41,723 nt of DNA from Marinomonas algarum. GTDB lineage: Bacteria > Pseudomonadota > Gammaproteobacteria > Pseudomonadales > Marinomonadaceae. Each line of letters starts with the position of its first letter. The stretch's first letter is position 1. A program made the translations under genes and the position numbers. Of this stretch, positions 8,016 through 17,917 are shown piece by piece. The notes under the pieces were generated by a model, which saw only the letters and a program-made list of their open reading frames with translations, had not been told where the DNA came from and did not search any database. The stretch spans positions 1 to 41,723 of the forward strand of contig NZ_JAJATW010000023.1 of assembly GCF_020532605.1 (NCBI RefSeq). The letters are read 5' to 3'.

Positions 8016-9293
8016 TTAAAGAGTATGACGACCGATAAAACCCGCGACATCGTTTAGAGGTAGCGTCTCTTGCACACCCGTTGACATATTTTTAACTTGG
8101 CAAACACCACCAGCCACTTCATCTTGCCCTAAAATGACCGTGAAGCGTGCCGCTGATTTATCGGCTTTTTTCATTTGATTTTTGAAGTTTCCACCACCAC
8201 AGTGACGCAATACCACCAAATCCGGTGCTTCTTGTCGTAATGTCTCTGCCAACACAAATGACGACAACTCAGCCTCGTCACCCATGCTCATAATGAACAC
8301 ATCCGTAGCAAATTTTGCTTCATCAGGAATTAGATCGAGCGTCTCAAGCAATAAAACCAAGCGCTCGATTCCCATTGCAAAACCTACAGCAGGGGTCGCT
8401 TTACCGCCAAGTTGCTCAACCAAACCATCATAACGACCGCCCGCACACACGGTTGCCTGAGCACCAAGGTGTGTGGTCACCCATTCAAATACCGTCTTAC
8501 CGTAGTAATCTAAGCCACGGACAAGACGAGAATTAATGACAAAACTGACACCATTCGCCGTCAAAATAGCTTGAAGACGCTCAAAATGTGCTTGCGACTC
8601 ATCGCCAATGAAATCTTCTAAGTTAGGCGCATCTTTTAACACAGCTTGTGTTGCGGCCTCTTTAGAGTCCAGGATTCTCAAGGGGTTAGTGCTTAGACGT
8701 CGCTGACTGTCTTCGTCTAACACGTCTTTAAACTCCGTCAGATACTCCACTAATGCCGCTTTGTAGGCTTCACGCTCCGAGGCCAGCCCTATGGTATTCA
8801 GTTGTAATTCAACCTGATCAAGCAACCCTAGCTTCTTCCACAATCGTGCAGACAAAATAATCAGTTCTGCATCGATATCGGCTGTTGCCATACCAAACGA
8901 CTCAACACCAATTTGATGAAACTGACGATAGCGACCTTTTTGTGGGCGCTCATAACGAAACATGGGGCCTGTGTACCACAGGCGTTGTGTTTGATTAAAC
9001 AGTAAACCGGCTTGGTCTGCTGCACGCACGCAGCTTGCGGTCCCTTCTGGTCGTAAAGTCAACGATTCGCCATTACGATCGCTAAAGGTATACATTTCTT
9101 TTTCGACGATATCCGTTGTTTCGCCTACACCACGTTTGAACAGATCGGTGTTTTCAACAATAGGAAAACGAATCTGTTGGTATCCATAAGACTTAACGAC
9201 TTCTGCTACCGTTTTCTCAAGGTACAACCAAACAGAAGATTGATCGGGTAGAATGTCATTCATTCCCCTGATCGCTTGAATTTTACGTGCCAC
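8016..9293 (-). CDS. hisS: Histidyl-tRNA synthetase
   Basis: A 425-residue class II aminoacyl-tRNA synthetase. Recognisable parts are the N-terminal [10 protein letters not shown], motif 2 region (GTASCVRA ... [21 protein letters not shown]), the histidine-specific motifs [15 protein letters not shown] and the motif 3 [11 protein letters not shown]. The C-terminal anticodon-binding domain starts near residue 335. It charges tRNA-His in the cytosol. The start codon is GTG. The protein has the usual family length and sits in the conserved position downstream of ispG. Confidence 0.97.
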   Translation of the reverse strand: MARKIQAIRGMNDILPDQSSVWLYLEKTVAEVVKSYGYQQIRFPIVENTDLFKRGVGETTDIVEKEMYTFSDRNGESLTLRPEGTASCVRAADQAGLLFNQTQRLWYTGPMFRYERPQKGRYRQFHQIGVESFGMATADIDAELIILSARLWKKLGLLDQVELQLNTIGLASEREAYKAALVEYLTEFKDVLDEDSQRRLSTNPLRILDSKEAATQAVLKDAPNLEDFIGDESQAHFERLQAILTANGVSFVINSRLVRGLDYYGKTVFEWVTTHLGAQATVCAGGRYDGLVEQLGGKATPAVGFAMGIERLVLLLETLDLIPDEAKFATDVFIMSMGDEAELSSFVLAETLRQEAPDLVVLRHCGGGNFKNQMKKADKSAARFTVILGQDEVAGGVCQVKNMSTGVQETLPLNDVAGFIGRHTL

Positions 9294-9302
9294 AATGGAT
9301 CC

Positions 9303-10415
9303 TTAACTTTTTACAATAATATTGGCGAGTTCCTGTTCTTTTAGGAGTGCCTTCTCTCGAATCATTTTTTCTAAATCGTCAACCAAGGTATCGTTTTTGG
9401 TTTTGCTATTCGGCTTACCATCTTGGTAAATCAAGTTATTGGGTGACCCGCCAGCAAGACCAATATCCGCTTCTTTCGCTTCACCGGGCCCATTCACCAC
9501 ACAACCAATAACAGCCACATCCATCGGGACAACGATGTCTTCCAGTCGTTCTTCCAACTGATTCATGGTTTTTATCACATCAAAATTTTGACGTGAACAG
9601 CTCGGACAGGCAATAAAGTTAATGCCTCGATTACGCAGTTTCAAACTGCGAATCATATCCCAACCGACCTTCACTTCCTGTACAGGATCAGCCGCTAAAG
9701 ACACTCGCAATGTATCACCAATGCCATCCATTAATAACAAACCAAGGCCGATGGACGATTTGACCGTACCAGAACGCAAACCACCAGCCTCTGTGATTCC
9801 CAAATGCAACGGGTTGTCTATTTGACTGGCAATTTTACGATAGGCGTCTACGGTCATAAAGATATCAGACGCTTTTAAGCTAAGCTTGTATTCATGAAAA
9901 TCCAGCTCGTCAAAATATTGAATTTGACGAAAAGCGGACTCCACTAGCGCATCGGCCGTCGGCTCACCGTATTTTTTCTGTAAGTCTTTTTCCAAAGAAC
10001 CCGCATTTACGCCGATACGAATAGGAATGTTCTTATCACGGGCGCAGTCCACAACGGCTCGAATTCGGTCTTTATTGCCAATGTTGCCTGGATTAATACG
10101 CAAACAGTCGACGCCATATTCAGCGACCTTTAACGCAATTTTGTAGTCAAAATGAATATCTGCGACCAAAGGCACCGACACGGACTCGCGAATGCGCTTA
10201 AATGCCTCAGCTGCGTCCATAGAGGGAATTGAAACACGTACGATATCTGCACCGGCATTCGCAATTGCACGAATTTGTTCAACAGTCGCGTCAACGTCAC
10301 AAGTCTCAGTATTTGTCATACTTTGAATACTGATTGGCGCGCCACCACCAACAGGAACATCTCCCACCATAATTTGGCGGGAATGACGGCGTTTAATAGG
10401 GGATTCAAAATGCAT
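9303..10415 (-). CDS. ispG: 4-hydroxy-3-methylbut-2-enyl diphosphate synthase (IspG/GcpE)
   Basis: A 370-residue protein of usual length. The N-terminal TIM-barrel carries [19 protein letters not shown]; the C-terminal part has the three 4Fe-4S cysteines in [11 protein letters not shown] and [11 protein letters not shown]. It converts 2-C-methyl-erythritol 2,4-cyclodiphosphate to HMBPP in the MEP route to isoprenoids. Its iron-sulfur cluster would depend on the suf machinery encoded a few kilobases away. It lies 9 bp upstream of hisS and 8 bp downstream of rodZ. Confidence 0.97.
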   Translation of the reverse strand: MHFESPIKRRHSRQIMVGDVPVGGGAPISIQSMTNTETCDVDATVEQIRAIANAGADIVRVSIPSMDAAEAFKRIRESVSVPLVADIHFDYKIALKVAEYGVDCLRINPGNIGNKDRIRAVVDCARDKNIPIRIGVNAGSLEKDLQKKYGEPTADALVESAFRQIQYFDELDFHEYKLSLKASDIFMTVDAYRKIASQIDNPLHLGITEAGGLRSGTVKSSIGLGLLLMDGIGDTLRVSLAADPVQEVKVGWDMIRSLKLRNRGINFIACPSCSRQNFDVIKTMNQLEERLEDIVVPMDVAVIGCVVNGPGEAKEADIGLAGGSPNNLIYQDGKPNSKTKNDTLVDDLEKMIREKALLKEQELANIIVKS

Positions 10416-10423
10416 AAGAGTCT

Positions 10424-11422
10424 CTACTTGAGCTCAAATCGAGCTAATCCTTTGCGAGTAAAAGAAGAAAAGTCGAATTCTTCACCTTTGTATTTAAACG
10501 ATGTCACACCATCCGCATAACCAAGCACCACTCGATAAGGTGCTTTGCCTGTTAGTGTTAAATCATCGCCAGCCGTTTTCACACCTGAAAATAAAATTCG
10601 ACCACTGCCATCACGGACTTCTGTCCAGCAATCATCGCTAAAAGTCACCATGATATCATCAGAATACATTGGAGTTTGAGGCGTTTCTGGTTCAGGCTCT
10701 GGCACGTTCGCTGTTGCACGAATGACATCGCTTGGGTTAACGCCCGCCTCTTCCAAGATCGCCATGGTCTCTGCCGACAGTCCTGTGACAACCGCCTCGT
10801 CACTATTGCGTTCTGTTGCATTCGAAGGGTCTACTTCCACTGTGTTAGACGCTTGATCAGAGCCATCATTTCCTAACGTTGAATCATTGCTCTCATCAAA
10901 ACGGTCAGCTTCTGTCAACAGGCTCAAATCAGCGTCGCCTTCTTGAATCGTTTCAGTGATATCGTTCGCCGTGTTCGGTTCTAGTTCGGATACGTCTGCG
11001 CTCGATGACTGAAAAGGCCACCAGAATACTAAAAACACTAGGACGGCAACAATGACGACCGAGATCACAATAACAATAGGGTCACCAATGTGGGTCTGTT
11101 TATTCACTTTATCAACGGGTTGAATGGTGGATTCCGTCCCTTTACGGGCAGCGTCAAATGTAGCCAATAAGTCAGCGCTTTCTATGCCTAACACGCGGCA
11201 GTAACTCTTTATAAAGCCTCGAGCAAAGGTCATTGAGCGGAAATAAGAAAAATGGTTGGATTCAAGCGCACGAACTTGATCAAGTGGTATTTTCAGTGCT
11301 TTGGCAATGTCGTTTTCGTCTAAATGTTGTTCTAATCGCCCTTGTTTAAGGGTTTCACCAATGTCTAACGTATCCACATAAAGCGTATTAAAAGAGGAAT
11401 CCGTATTTGATTCAGTTGTCAT
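10424..11422 (-). CDS. rodZ: Cytoskeletal/cell-shape protein RodZ
   Basis: A 332-residue bitopic membrane protein. The N-terminal helix-turn-helix domain ([24 protein letters not shown]) binds MreB; a transmembrane helix ([20 protein letters not shown]) follows near residue 110; then an acidic, Ser/Thr-rich periplasmic linker and a C-terminal beta domain ([22 protein letters not shown]...) typical of DUF4115. RodZ links MreB to the elongasome and sets rod shape. Placement between pilF and ispG is the standard order. The linker is long and variable, as in other members. Confidence 0.93.
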   Translation of the reverse strand: MTTESNTDSSFNTLYVDTLDIGETLKQGRLEQHLDENDIAKALKIPLDQVRALESNHFSYFRSMTFARGFIKSYCRVLGIESADLLATFDAARKGTESTIQPVDKVNKQTHIGDPIVIVISVVIVAVLVFLVFWWPFQSSSADVSELEPNTANDITETIQEGDADLSLLTEADRFDESNDSTLGNDGSDQASNTVEVDPSNATERNSDEAVVTGLSAETMAILEEAGVNPSDVIRATANVPEPEPETPQTPMYSDDIMVTFSDDCWTEVRDGSGRILFSGVKTAGDDLTLTGKAPYRVVLGYADGVTSFKYKGEEFDFSSFTRKGLARFELK

Positions 11423-11423
11423 G

Positions 11424-12152
11424 TCAATACCTTGAGCCGTTCAGGCATGTAAAATTGCTCGCAGACAAATACAGTGTAGGGTCAGTCTCGTGTGCGGTTA
11501 AGTGCCACGACAGACAGTTGTACTCATCAAAATGCGCCGTTCCTCGGGCAAATTCTTTGTCAGCCTGGATGTTGTTAAAAATGATGCGAGCTTTGCGACT
11601 ATCGCCCTGTATTAAAACAAGATTGAGCTCTGTCATCAAACCAATCAGCGGTAAATCCGCAATTTCTTTTGCTTGCTGGAGATGGTTTTCAGCTAAGTTT
11701 ACGCGATCCTGACGCAAGGCACATCTTGAGAGATTAATTTGCACCGATTGGCGCTGTTTAACACTTCTTTCAGCGGCTTTTTGAAAAGCATCACAGGCCT
11801 CATGCCAACGCTGTTGCGTCCCCAACAAAACACCATAGTTATTCCATAAAAAGCCGTCATGCGGATAACGCTGCAGTGCATCAGTATACACTAATGCAGC
11901 TTCATCTTGGTGCGGCACACTTAACCAATAAAGGCTTATTAACCGGACATAAGGCAAACTTTGCTCTTCAGATGGGATACGATCAAGCTGCGCTTTGGCT
12001 AATGCCCATTGACCAAGAAGAATGTGCGCTTGCGCAGCAGACAAGCGCTTTGCTGTGTTCACTGAAGGAGAGGTTGACTCAACCTCCTTGTAAGCACACG
12101 CTGAGAAAAATAGAGAACACAATAGTAAAACACTCATCCATTGAAGTCGCAT
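11424..12152 (-). CDS. pilF: PilF-like type IV pilus biogenesis lipoprotein (TPR)
   Basis: About 242 residues from the preferred ATG at 12152, chosen because it begins a clean lipoprotein signal (MRLQWMSVLLLCSLFFSAC, lipobox Phe-Ser-Ala-Cys) and has AAGGAT upstream; a TTG at 12173 would add seven residues. The mature part is tetratricopeptide repeats (for example QAHILLGQWALAKAQLDRI and GFLWNNYGVLLGTQQRWHEA). PilF (PilW) is the outer-membrane pilotin for the PilQ secretin. The sequence is more divergent than its neighbours, so function is mainly taken from conserved gene order. It ends 1 bp before the rodZ start. Confidence 0.82.
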   Translation of the reverse strand: MRLQWMSVLLLCSLFFSACAYKEVESTSPSVNTAKRLSAAQAHILLGQWALAKAQLDRIPSEEQSLPYVRLISLYWLSVPHQDEAALVYTDALQRYPHDGFLWNNYGVLLGTQQRWHEACDAFQKAAERSVKQRQSVQINLSRCALRQDRVNLAENHLQQAKEIADLPLIGLMTELNLVLIQGDSRKARIIFNNIQADKEFARGTAHFDEYNCLSWHLTAHETDPTLYLSASNFTCLNGSRY

Positions 12153-12192
12153 ACAGACATCCTTGTCATGCAAAACAGTAAGGCTTTAAACG

Positions 12193-13308
12193 TTAACTTT
12201 TGACTTCTCGTAATTCAATGTATTTCTGACTGCGACGGGTTCGATCCTGAAAATCTCCGACTAACTGACCGCAGGCCGCATCAATATCGTCGCCACGAGT
12301 GGTTCTTACTGTCACCGTGTAACCGGCATCCGCCAATATCTTCTGAAAACGACGAGTACGATTATTAGAAGGCTTTTCATAGCCTGAATGTGGAAAAGGA
12401 TTAAACGGAATCAGGTTAATTTTGCATTCCAGTGTTTTCAGTAACTCGGCCAATTCGTGAGCTTGCTCTTCATTGTCATTGACACCTGACATCAAGGTGT
12501 ACTCAATGGTGATGTGGCGCTTATCAGGAAGGTTAGCTAAATAAAACTGACACGCTTCCATCAGCTCTGCAATAGGGTACTTTTTGTTAATCGGCACCAG
12601 TTCATTACGCAATGCATCATTTGGCGCATGCAAGGATACCGCCAAGGAGACATCCGTACGTTTCACTAATTCGTAAATTTTCGGTACCACACCCGAGGTG
12701 CTCAAGGTGACTCGACGTTTAGATAGGCCATAAGCATGGTCGTGCATCATCAGAATCATAGCATCAACGACAGGCTCAAAGTTCATCAGAGGCTCCCCCA
12801 TTCCCATCATCACCACGTTGGTCACACGGCGTGGGCCATTGGGGTCCATAGGACCAAAAGATTTAATCGCAATGGCAACCTGCCCGATGATTTCTGCAGG
12901 TGTTAAATTACGGTTAAAACCTTGCTTACCAGTTGAACAAAAACTGCAGTCCAACGAACAGCCCACTTGAGAGGAAACACACAGAGTGGCTCGATCCCCA
13001 TCTGGGATCAACACAGTTTCAACGCAATCGTTTTTACCGCCTTCTGTACGAATAATCCACTTACGCGTTCCATCTGCAGAGATATTTTGTGACACCACTT
13101 CAGGCGCACGAATTTCACAAATTTGCTCTAATTTAGCACGCAGCGCTTTACTGACATCCGTCATTTCATCAAAGCTTTCGGCACCTTTTTGGTGAATCCA
13201 TTTGATCACCTGAGTAGCACGAAACTTCTTTTCGCCAATAGATTCAAAAAACTCAATCAGTTTTTCAGGGGATAAACCTAGCAGGTTTACTTTTTTGATG
13301 TCAGTCAT
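12193..13308 (-). CDS. rlmN: Dual-specificity rRNA/tRNA adenine-C2 methyltransferase RlmN
   Basis: A 371-residue radical-SAM enzyme. The cluster motif is Cys117-x3-Cys121-x2-Cys124 in [16 protein letters not shown]; the conserved Cys110 (TLCVSS) and a C-terminal Cys in DAACGQL match the two catalytic cysteines of the E. coli enzyme. GMGEPLMN, the SAM-binding motif, and SLHAPND are also present. It methylates A2503 of 23S rRNA and A37 of several tRNAs. It is the first gene of the run that ends with der. Confidence 0.97.
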   Translation of the reverse strand: MTDIKKVNLLGLSPEKLIEFFESIGEKKFRATQVIKWIHQKGAESFDEMTDVSKALRAKLEQICEIRAPEVVSQNISADGTRKWIIRTEGGKNDCVETVLIPDGDRATLCVSSQVGCSLDCSFCSTGKQGFNRNLTPAEIIGQVAIAIKSFGPMDPNGPRRVTNVVMMGMGEPLMNFEPVVDAMILMMHDHAYGLSKRRVTLSTSGVVPKIYELVKRTDVSLAVSLHAPNDALRNELVPINKKYPIAELMEACQFYLANLPDKRHITIEYTLMSGVNDNEEQAHELAELLKTLECKINLIPFNPFPHSGYEKPSNNRTRRFQKILADAGYTVTVRTTRGDDIDAACGQLVGDFQDRTRRSQKYIELREVKS

Positions 13309-13354
13309 AATTCAATGTCGCTTGCTGTGTATAGCATTAAGTGTAAACGAAAAA

Positions 13355-13387
13355 AGCCTCTGAAAAGGAAGGTCTTTTCAGAAGCCT
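13355..13387 (-). terminator. Second terminator-like hairpin between ndk and rlmN
   Basis: A stem CTGAAAAG / CTTTTCAG, followed on the minus strand by AGGCTTTTTTCG. It stands downstream of the stronger ndk terminator and may act as a backup that insulates rlmN from ndk transcription. Confidence 0.55.
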
Positions 13388-13390
13388 CTG

Positions 13391-13418
13391 TAAAAAAGCG
13401 GGCTAACGCCCGCTTTTA
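13391..13418 (-). terminator. Rho-independent terminator after ndk
   Basis: A 10-bp perfect stem AAAAGCGGGC / GCCCGCTTTT with a TAAC-type loop, flanked by A and T runs on both sides, placed 36 bp past the ndk stop. Confidence 0.9.
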
Positions 13419-13453
13419 CAAATCAGTTCGGACATAAAGGTCCTAGCTGTCAA

Positions 13454-13861
13454 TTACTTACCGAAGAAGTAAGCGATTTCGCGAGTTGCAGATTCAACAG
13501 AATCAGAACCGTGTACAGCGTTCGCATCGATAGACGTTGCGTAATCAGCGCGCAAAGTACCTGCAGTTGCTTCTTTAGGGTTTGTTGCACCCATTAGTTC
13601 ACGGTGACGAAGAACAGCGCCTTCACCTTCAAGAACAGAAACAACAACAGGACCAGACGTCATGAAAGCAACCAAATCTTTGTAGAAAGGACGCTCTTTG
13701 TGCTCAGCGTAGAAACCGCCCGCCAATTCGTCGTCTAGTTGAATCATTTTCGCTTCAACGATTTTAAAACCAGCACGTTCAAAACGAGTGTAGATTTCGC
13801 CGATTACGTTTTTTGCAACAGCATCTGGCTTGATGATAGATAGAGTGCGTTCTAACGCCAT
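13454..13861 (-). CDS. ndk: Nucleoside diphosphate kinase
   Basis: A 135-residue protein, slightly shorter than the usual 141-143. It opens [14 protein letters not shown] and has the catalytic histidine His117 in NAVHGSDS, with the nucleotide-binding [17 protein letters not shown]. It exchanges gamma-phosphates between nucleoside di- and triphosphates through a phospho-histidine. It is probably monocistronic, with its own -10 box (13931-13936) and terminator. GGAG lies upstream of the ATG. Confidence 0.97.
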   Translation of the reverse strand: MALERTLSIIKPDAVAKNVIGEIYTRFERAGFKIVEAKMIQLDDELAGGFYAEHKERPFYKDLVAFMTSGPVVVSVLEGEGAVLRHRELMGATNPKEATAGTLRADYATSIDANAVHGSDSVESATREIAYFFGK

Positions 13862-13930
13862 GGTATAACTCCAAAATAAAGATAAAAGATCGTGTTAGCA
13901 CGACCTAGGTGATAAAAGTTTTGCGCGCGT

Positions 13931-13936
13931 ATTATA
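13931..13936 (-). promoter_or_regulatory. Probable ndk promoter -10 box
   Basis: On the minus strand GAGTATAATACG carries a perfect TATAAT about 70 bp upstream of the ndk ATG. No good -35 hexamer is visible at the usual distance, so the exact promoter is uncertain. Confidence 0.5.
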
Positions 13937-14013
13937 CTCGGCTATTTATTAAAGTTGTATGATCAAACCAACAATATTTGCTCTCCATGAGGTAAAAAAG
14001 TCAATTATTGACC

Positions 14014-15168
14014 TCAACCCATGGATCTTAGCTGATTGATGGCGTTTTTAATGGTTTGTGCGGCAAAATCGACTTCCTCTTCCGTGGTAAATCGACCAAC
14101 AGAAAGGCGAAGTGAACTGTGCGCCAGTTCATTAGACAAACCAATTGCTCGTAACACGTACGAAGGCTCTAAACTCGCCGATGTACAAGCAGAGCCTGAG
14201 GATACAGCAACATCGCTGAGTGACATAAGCAACACTTCACCATCGACATTCGCAAAACCCACATTGATCACACCCGCTACTCGCTGTTGCGCATCGCCGT
14301 TTAGATGAACACCTGGCAATTCACTTAAAGACGACCATAGACGCTCTCGCAATGCGCTAATTCGAGTGCAATCTTTCACCATCTCTTGACCGGCTAAAGA
14401 AAAGGCTTCCCCCATACCGACAATTTGGTGTGTTGCCAATGTTCCTGAGCGCATACCACGCTCATGTCCACCGCCGTGAATTTGCGCGTCCAGCTTCACT
14501 TTTGGCGCACGTCGAACATACAGGGCACCAACACCTTTTGGACCGTACGTCTTATGAGCAGTCAAAGACATTAGATCAACATTCATCGCGTTAACATCAA
14601 TCTCTACTTTTCCAGTGGTTTGAGCGGCATCAACATGCAAAAAGACACCGTGAGCGCGCGTAATGTCACCAATCGCTGCAATGTCTGTTAACACGCCTAA
14701 TTCATTATTACCGTGCATCAATGACACCAAAATAGTGTCGTCGCGTAAGGCTTCTTTCACTTGATTCGGTGAAATCACACCATGACAATCAGGCTGTAAA
14801 TACGTGACTTCAAAACCGTCCTTCTCAAGCTGCTTGCATGGGTCAAGAACCGCTTTGTGCTCGATCATCGAAGTAATAATATGTCTGCCCTTTTGACGAT
14901 AAGCATGAGCCACACCTTTAAGTGCTAAATTATTTGCTTCGGTCGCCCCTGATGTCCAAACGATTTCTCGGCAATCTGCTTTAATTAGATTTGCAACCTG
15001 CAACCTTGCCTCCTCAACCGCTTCTTCAGCACGCCAGCCATAAAGATGTGAGCGAGAAGCGGGATTACCAAAATTCCCGTCTTGCGTCAGACAAGCCATC
15101 ATTTTTTCAGCAACGCGAGGGTCGACAGGGGTTGTCGCGGAATTATCAAGGTACACAGGGGTATTCAT
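14014..15168 (-). CDS. Cysteine desulfurase, IscS/NifS group I
   Basis: A 384-residue PLP enzyme. It opens with [15 protein letters not shown]; the PLP-lysine motif is [16 protein letters not shown]; the long catalytic loop has [17 protein letters not shown] with the persulfide Cys. These mark group I desulfurases (IscS/NifS), unlike the group II SufS encoded upstream. It is shorter than E. coli IscS (404) and lacks the C-terminal tail that docks IscU, and no iscU, hscBA or fdx is present. It follows sufE by 86 bp. It may serve tRNA thiolation or other sulfur needs or partner with SufE; this is inference. Confidence 0.88.
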   Translation of the reverse strand: MNTPVYLDNSATTPVDPRVAEKMMACLTQDGNFGNPASRSHLYGWRAEEAVEEARLQVANLIKADCREIVWTSGATEANNLALKGVAHAYRQKGRHIITSMIEHKAVLDPCKQLEKDGFEVTYLQPDCHGVISPNQVKEALRDDTILVSLMHGNNELGVLTDIAAIGDITRAHGVFLHVDAAQTTGKVEIDVNAMNVDLMSLTAHKTYGPKGVGALYVRRAPKVKLDAQIHGGGHERGMRSGTLATHQIVGMGEAFSLAGQEMVKDCTRISALRERLWSSLSELPGVHLNGDAQQRVAGVINVGFANVDGEVLLMSLSDVAVSSGSACTSASLEPSYVLRAIGLSNELAHSSLRLSVGRFTTEEEVDFAAQTIKNAINQLRSMG

Positions 15169-15254
15169 TTAACGCACTCCAAAACATCGTCGTCAATACA
15201 CAGTTAACAAAGGCAGGTTACACAAACACAAACCAACAGACGGCTTATAAAGTC

Positions 15255-15680
15255 TTATACAGCCGCTTGAGCAATGCCTTTTATTCGACCCACAATAGAA
15301 CGCAGACCATTGCCTCGAGTCGGGCTTAAATGTCTTTCAAGGTCTAGTGCTTCAAAATACGCGGTAACATCAAAATCGATGATTTCTTGTGGCGTTTTTT
15401 CATTCAAAGCCGCTAGAACCAGCCCCAATAAACCACGAACAATAATCGCGTCGCTGTCTACTGAAAAGAGAAGCACTTCACCCTTTACGGCATCTTGATC
15501 ACTGCTTGGTTGAATCCAGACACTGCTTTGACAGCCCTTAACCAAGCGCTCTTGCGTACGCCATGCTTCATCGAACTCAGGTAAAGACTTACCTAAATCA
15601 ATAATGTATTTGTATTTGTCTTCCCAATCGTCAAAAAACGACAGGTCATCGACTATATCCTCTGTACTGGGTAATGCCAT
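15255..15680 (-). CDS. sufE: Sulfur acceptor SufE
   Basis: A 141-residue SufE-family protein. The persulfide-accepting cysteine is Cys50 in RLVKGCQSSVWI, the diagnostic motif. SufE takes sulfur from SufS and passes it to the SufBCD scaffold. In E. coli sufE lies inside the operon next to sufS; here it stands after a strong hairpin, apart from the suf operon and just ahead of a group I cysteine desulfurase. It may therefore have its own basal expression. Confidence 0.93.
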   Translation of the reverse strand: MALPSTEDIVDDLSFFDDWEDKYKYIIDLGKSLPEFDEAWRTQERLVKGCQSSVWIQPSSDQDAVKGEVLLFSVDSDAIIVRGLLGLVLAALNEKTPQEIIDFDVTAYFEALDLERHLSPTRGNGLRSIVGRIKGIAQAAV

Positions 15681-15708
15681 GAGAACCTCTTTGTGTTGAG
15701 CCTAATCA

Positions 15709-15748
15709 AACAAAAACGGCACTTAGTAAACTACTAAGGCCGTTTATT
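15709..15748 (-). terminator. Terminator or attenuator between sufT and sufE
   Basis: A 13-bp stem with one bulge, AACGGC-A-CTTAGTA / TACTAAGGCCGTT, followed on the minus strand by GTTTTTGTTTG. It would end the iscR-suf transcript. A perfect TATAAT (15754-15749, minus) lies at its upstream edge, so it could also be part of a leader for sufE. Confidence 0.75.
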
Positions 15749-15794
15749 ATTATACGTAATTTTGATGGATGTCCGAAGTCATCAGGCAAAGACT

Positions 15795-16325
15795 TTAAAA
15801 GAAAAGCCCTGCTTCTAATTGCGCTTCTTCGCTCATCATTTCTCTTGACCAAGGCGGATCAAACACCAAGTCGACAGAAACACTGGCGACATTGGGCACT
15901 TTAGCGACACGATACTTTACATCGCCCACAAGGACTGGCCCCATTCCACAGCCAGGGGCTGTCAGCGTCATATCAATGGAGACACTGTTTGCAGCATGAT
16001 CTAAAGACACCTTATATATCAAACCAAGCGAAACCAAACTGATTGGAATTTCAGGGTCATAAATACTGTCAAGTGCTTGCCAGACTTGCTCTTCGTTCAC
16101 CTTACCCGAGCCGTCGTCGTCAAATCCTAGCACTTCAGGCTCTTGGCCTATCGCCTCTGCATCCGTGCCGTCGATACGCAACATATTACCTTGCCAAGTA
16201 ACGGTGTAGTTTCCACCCAAACTTTGGTTGATAGTGATAAATTGACCTTCTGGAATACTCGTCGGCTCACCGCTCGGTACACGTCGTGCCGGACAAGCAC
16301 GGTTTGTTACTACCATTTTCTGCAT
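15795..16325 (-). CDS. sufT: Iron-sulfur cluster assembly protein SufT (MIP18/DUF59 family)
   Basis: A 176-residue protein. The N-terminal part (about residues 1-65) is the SufT-specific extension, with PSGEPTSIPEGQFITINQS; the rest is a MIP18/DUF59 domain with the family motifs DPEIPISLVSLGLIYKV and MTLTAPGCGMGPVL, the latter holding the conserved Cys. SufT supports maturation of Fe-S proteins, probably in transfer or in high demand conditions. It is the last gene of the operon, 3 bp after sufA. A second ATG three codons in is possible. Confidence 0.9.
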   Translation of the reverse strand: MQKMVVTNRACPARRVPSGEPTSIPEGQFITINQSLGGNYTVTWQGNMLRIDGTDAEAIGQEPEVLGFDDDGSGKVNEEQVWQALDSIYDPEIPISLVSLGLIYKVSLDHAANSVSIDMTLTAPGCGMGPVLVGDVKYRVAKVPNVASVSVDLVFDPPWSREMMSEEAQLEAGLFF

Positions 16326-16328
16326 GAC

Positions 16329-16679
16329 TTAACTCACACTAAAGCTTTCGCCACAGCCACATTCAGCCACAACATTGGGGTTTCTAAATTTCACAACTTC
16401 GTTAACGCCTTCGCGTACCAAGTCAATTTCGGTACCTTTGAGCATGGCTGCGGACTTGGCGTCGACCGCCAAACTCACCTCACCGAAAGTCAAAACGGTA
16501 TCTTCTTCCGAAGCGCTGTCGACAATGTCTAACACATAGGCAAAACCAGTACAGCCACTTTCTTTTGTACTTAATCGGATCATTTTGCTTGGCTGCTTCA
16601 CCAACTTAGAAGCAAAATATTTTTGTGCCGCATTGGTTAACGACACACTGGAAACAGGATCAAAAGTCGCTACTGACAT
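16329..16679 (-). CDS. sufA: A-type Fe-S carrier SufA/IscA
   Basis: A 116-residue HesB/IscA-family protein. The three cluster-binding cysteines are in KESGCTGFAYVLD and the C-terminal CGCGESF. A-type carriers accept clusters from the scaffold and deliver them to apo-proteins. It lies 10 bp after sufS. Its position here, after sufS rather than first, is common in iscR-led suf operons of marine gammaproteobacteria. Confidence 0.93.
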   Translation of the reverse strand: MSVATFDPVSSVSLTNAAQKYFASKLVKQPSKMIRLSTKESGCTGFAYVLDIVDSASEEDTVLTFGEVSLAVDAKSAAMLKGTEIDLVREGVNEVVKFRNPNVVAECGCGESFSVS

Positions 16680-16688
16680 TACACTCTC

Positions 16689-17906
16689 CTACGCCAACAT
16701 ACTGCGCACTTTTTTTAGCGCAACAAACAGGGCGTCAACTTCTTCTAATGTGTTATAAATGGCAAACGATGCTCGCGCGGTTCCCGGCACATTAAAGCGT
16801 GCCATAAGGGGTTGCGCACAATGATCGCCCGTTCGTACAGCAATACCTTGGCGATCCAACAAAAAACCAATATCGGCCGGATGGCCTTGATCAAGTACAA
16901 AGCTCAACACACCAATTTTTTCTTTGGCATTCCCCACTATGGTCAAACCATCGAATTCTTTGGCCAATTTCGTCGCGTGATCTAGCAATGCTTTTTCATG
17001 CGCGACCACTGAATCATGGTCTAACGAACTGAACCATCGAATGGCTTCACCCAAGGCAATAGCGTCTGCCACGTTTGGCGTGCCTGCTTCAAAACGATAA
17101 GGCAATACGTTCCAAGTAGACTCCTGCAGAGTCACGGTGGAAATCATCTCGCCGCCCGTACGCCATACAGGCCAGTCTTCAAGAACGGACTCTCTCCCCC
17201 ACAACACACCAATCCCCATGGGACCATATAACTTATGTCCAGAGAAGACGTAAAAATCACAGCCAATCTCTTGCACATCAGCCCAACCATGAGCCGCACC
17301 TTGTGCTCCATCAACCAATACCAATGCGCCGAACTCTTTCGCTTTTTTCGTCATGGCTTTGACGGGATTAATCGTTCCCAGCGCATTAGATACCTGAGGA
17401 AAAGCGACGAACTTAGTTTTTTCATTAAGCAATGCTTCATAGGCCACTTGATCGAGCTCACCATCATCGGTCACCGGAACCGTTTTTAAAACAGCACCCG
17501 ATGCCTTACAAGCTTGCTGCCAAGTCACTAGATTTGCATGGTGATCCATACCAGTGGCAATAATCTCATCCCCTGGCGAAAGAAGCGTCTCCAGCCCATG
17601 GGCAACAATATTGATGCTTTCCGTTGTCCCTGTTGTCCAAATCACTTCTTCACGTTTTGGCGCGTTAATGAATTCTTTCACGGTATCACGTGCCGCTTCA
17701 AAGCAACGCGTTGCTTCATCAGCTAAACGGTGAGCACCACGATGCACATTAGAGTTGCTTGTTGTGTAATATTCAACCAAGGCATCAATTACACATTGCG
17801 GTTTTTGCGTTGTGGCGGCATTATCTAAATAAACCAGAGGTTTGCCGTCAATCTCACGCTTTAATATTGGGAACTGATCACGGATTGCAGTTACATCAAA
17901 ACTCAT
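16689..17906 (-). CDS. sufS: Cysteine desulfurase SufS
   Basis: A group II cysteine desulfurase of about 405 residues. Motifs are VYLDNAATTQKP near the N-terminus, the PLP lysine in FSGHKLYGPMGIGVLWG and the active-site Cys in RTGDHCAQPLM on a short loop, which is what makes SufS depend on SufE. The ATG at 17906 is preferred to the TTG one codon before; AAGGCGA lies upstream. It supplies sulfane sulfur to SufE and then to SufBCD. Confidence 0.96.
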   Translation of the reverse strand: MSFDVTAIRDQFPILKREIDGKPLVYLDNAATTQKPQCVIDALVEYYTTSNSNVHRGAHRLADEATRCFEAARDTVKEFINAPKREEVIWTTGTTESINIVAHGLETLLSPGDEIIATGMDHHANLVTWQQACKASGAVLKTVPVTDDGELDQVAYEALLNEKTKFVAFPQVSNALGTINPVKAMTKKAKEFGALVLVDGAQGAAHGWADVQEIGCDFYVFSGHKLYGPMGIGVLWGRESVLEDWPVWRTGGEMISTVTLQESTWNVLPYRFEAGTPNVADAIALGEAIRWFSSLDHDSVVAHEKALLDHATKLAKEFDGLTIVGNAKEKIGVLSFVLDQGHPADIGFLLDRQGIAVRTGDHCAQPLMARFNVPGTARASFAIYNTLEEVDALFVALKKVRSMLA

Positions 17907-17917
17907 CAATATTCGCC

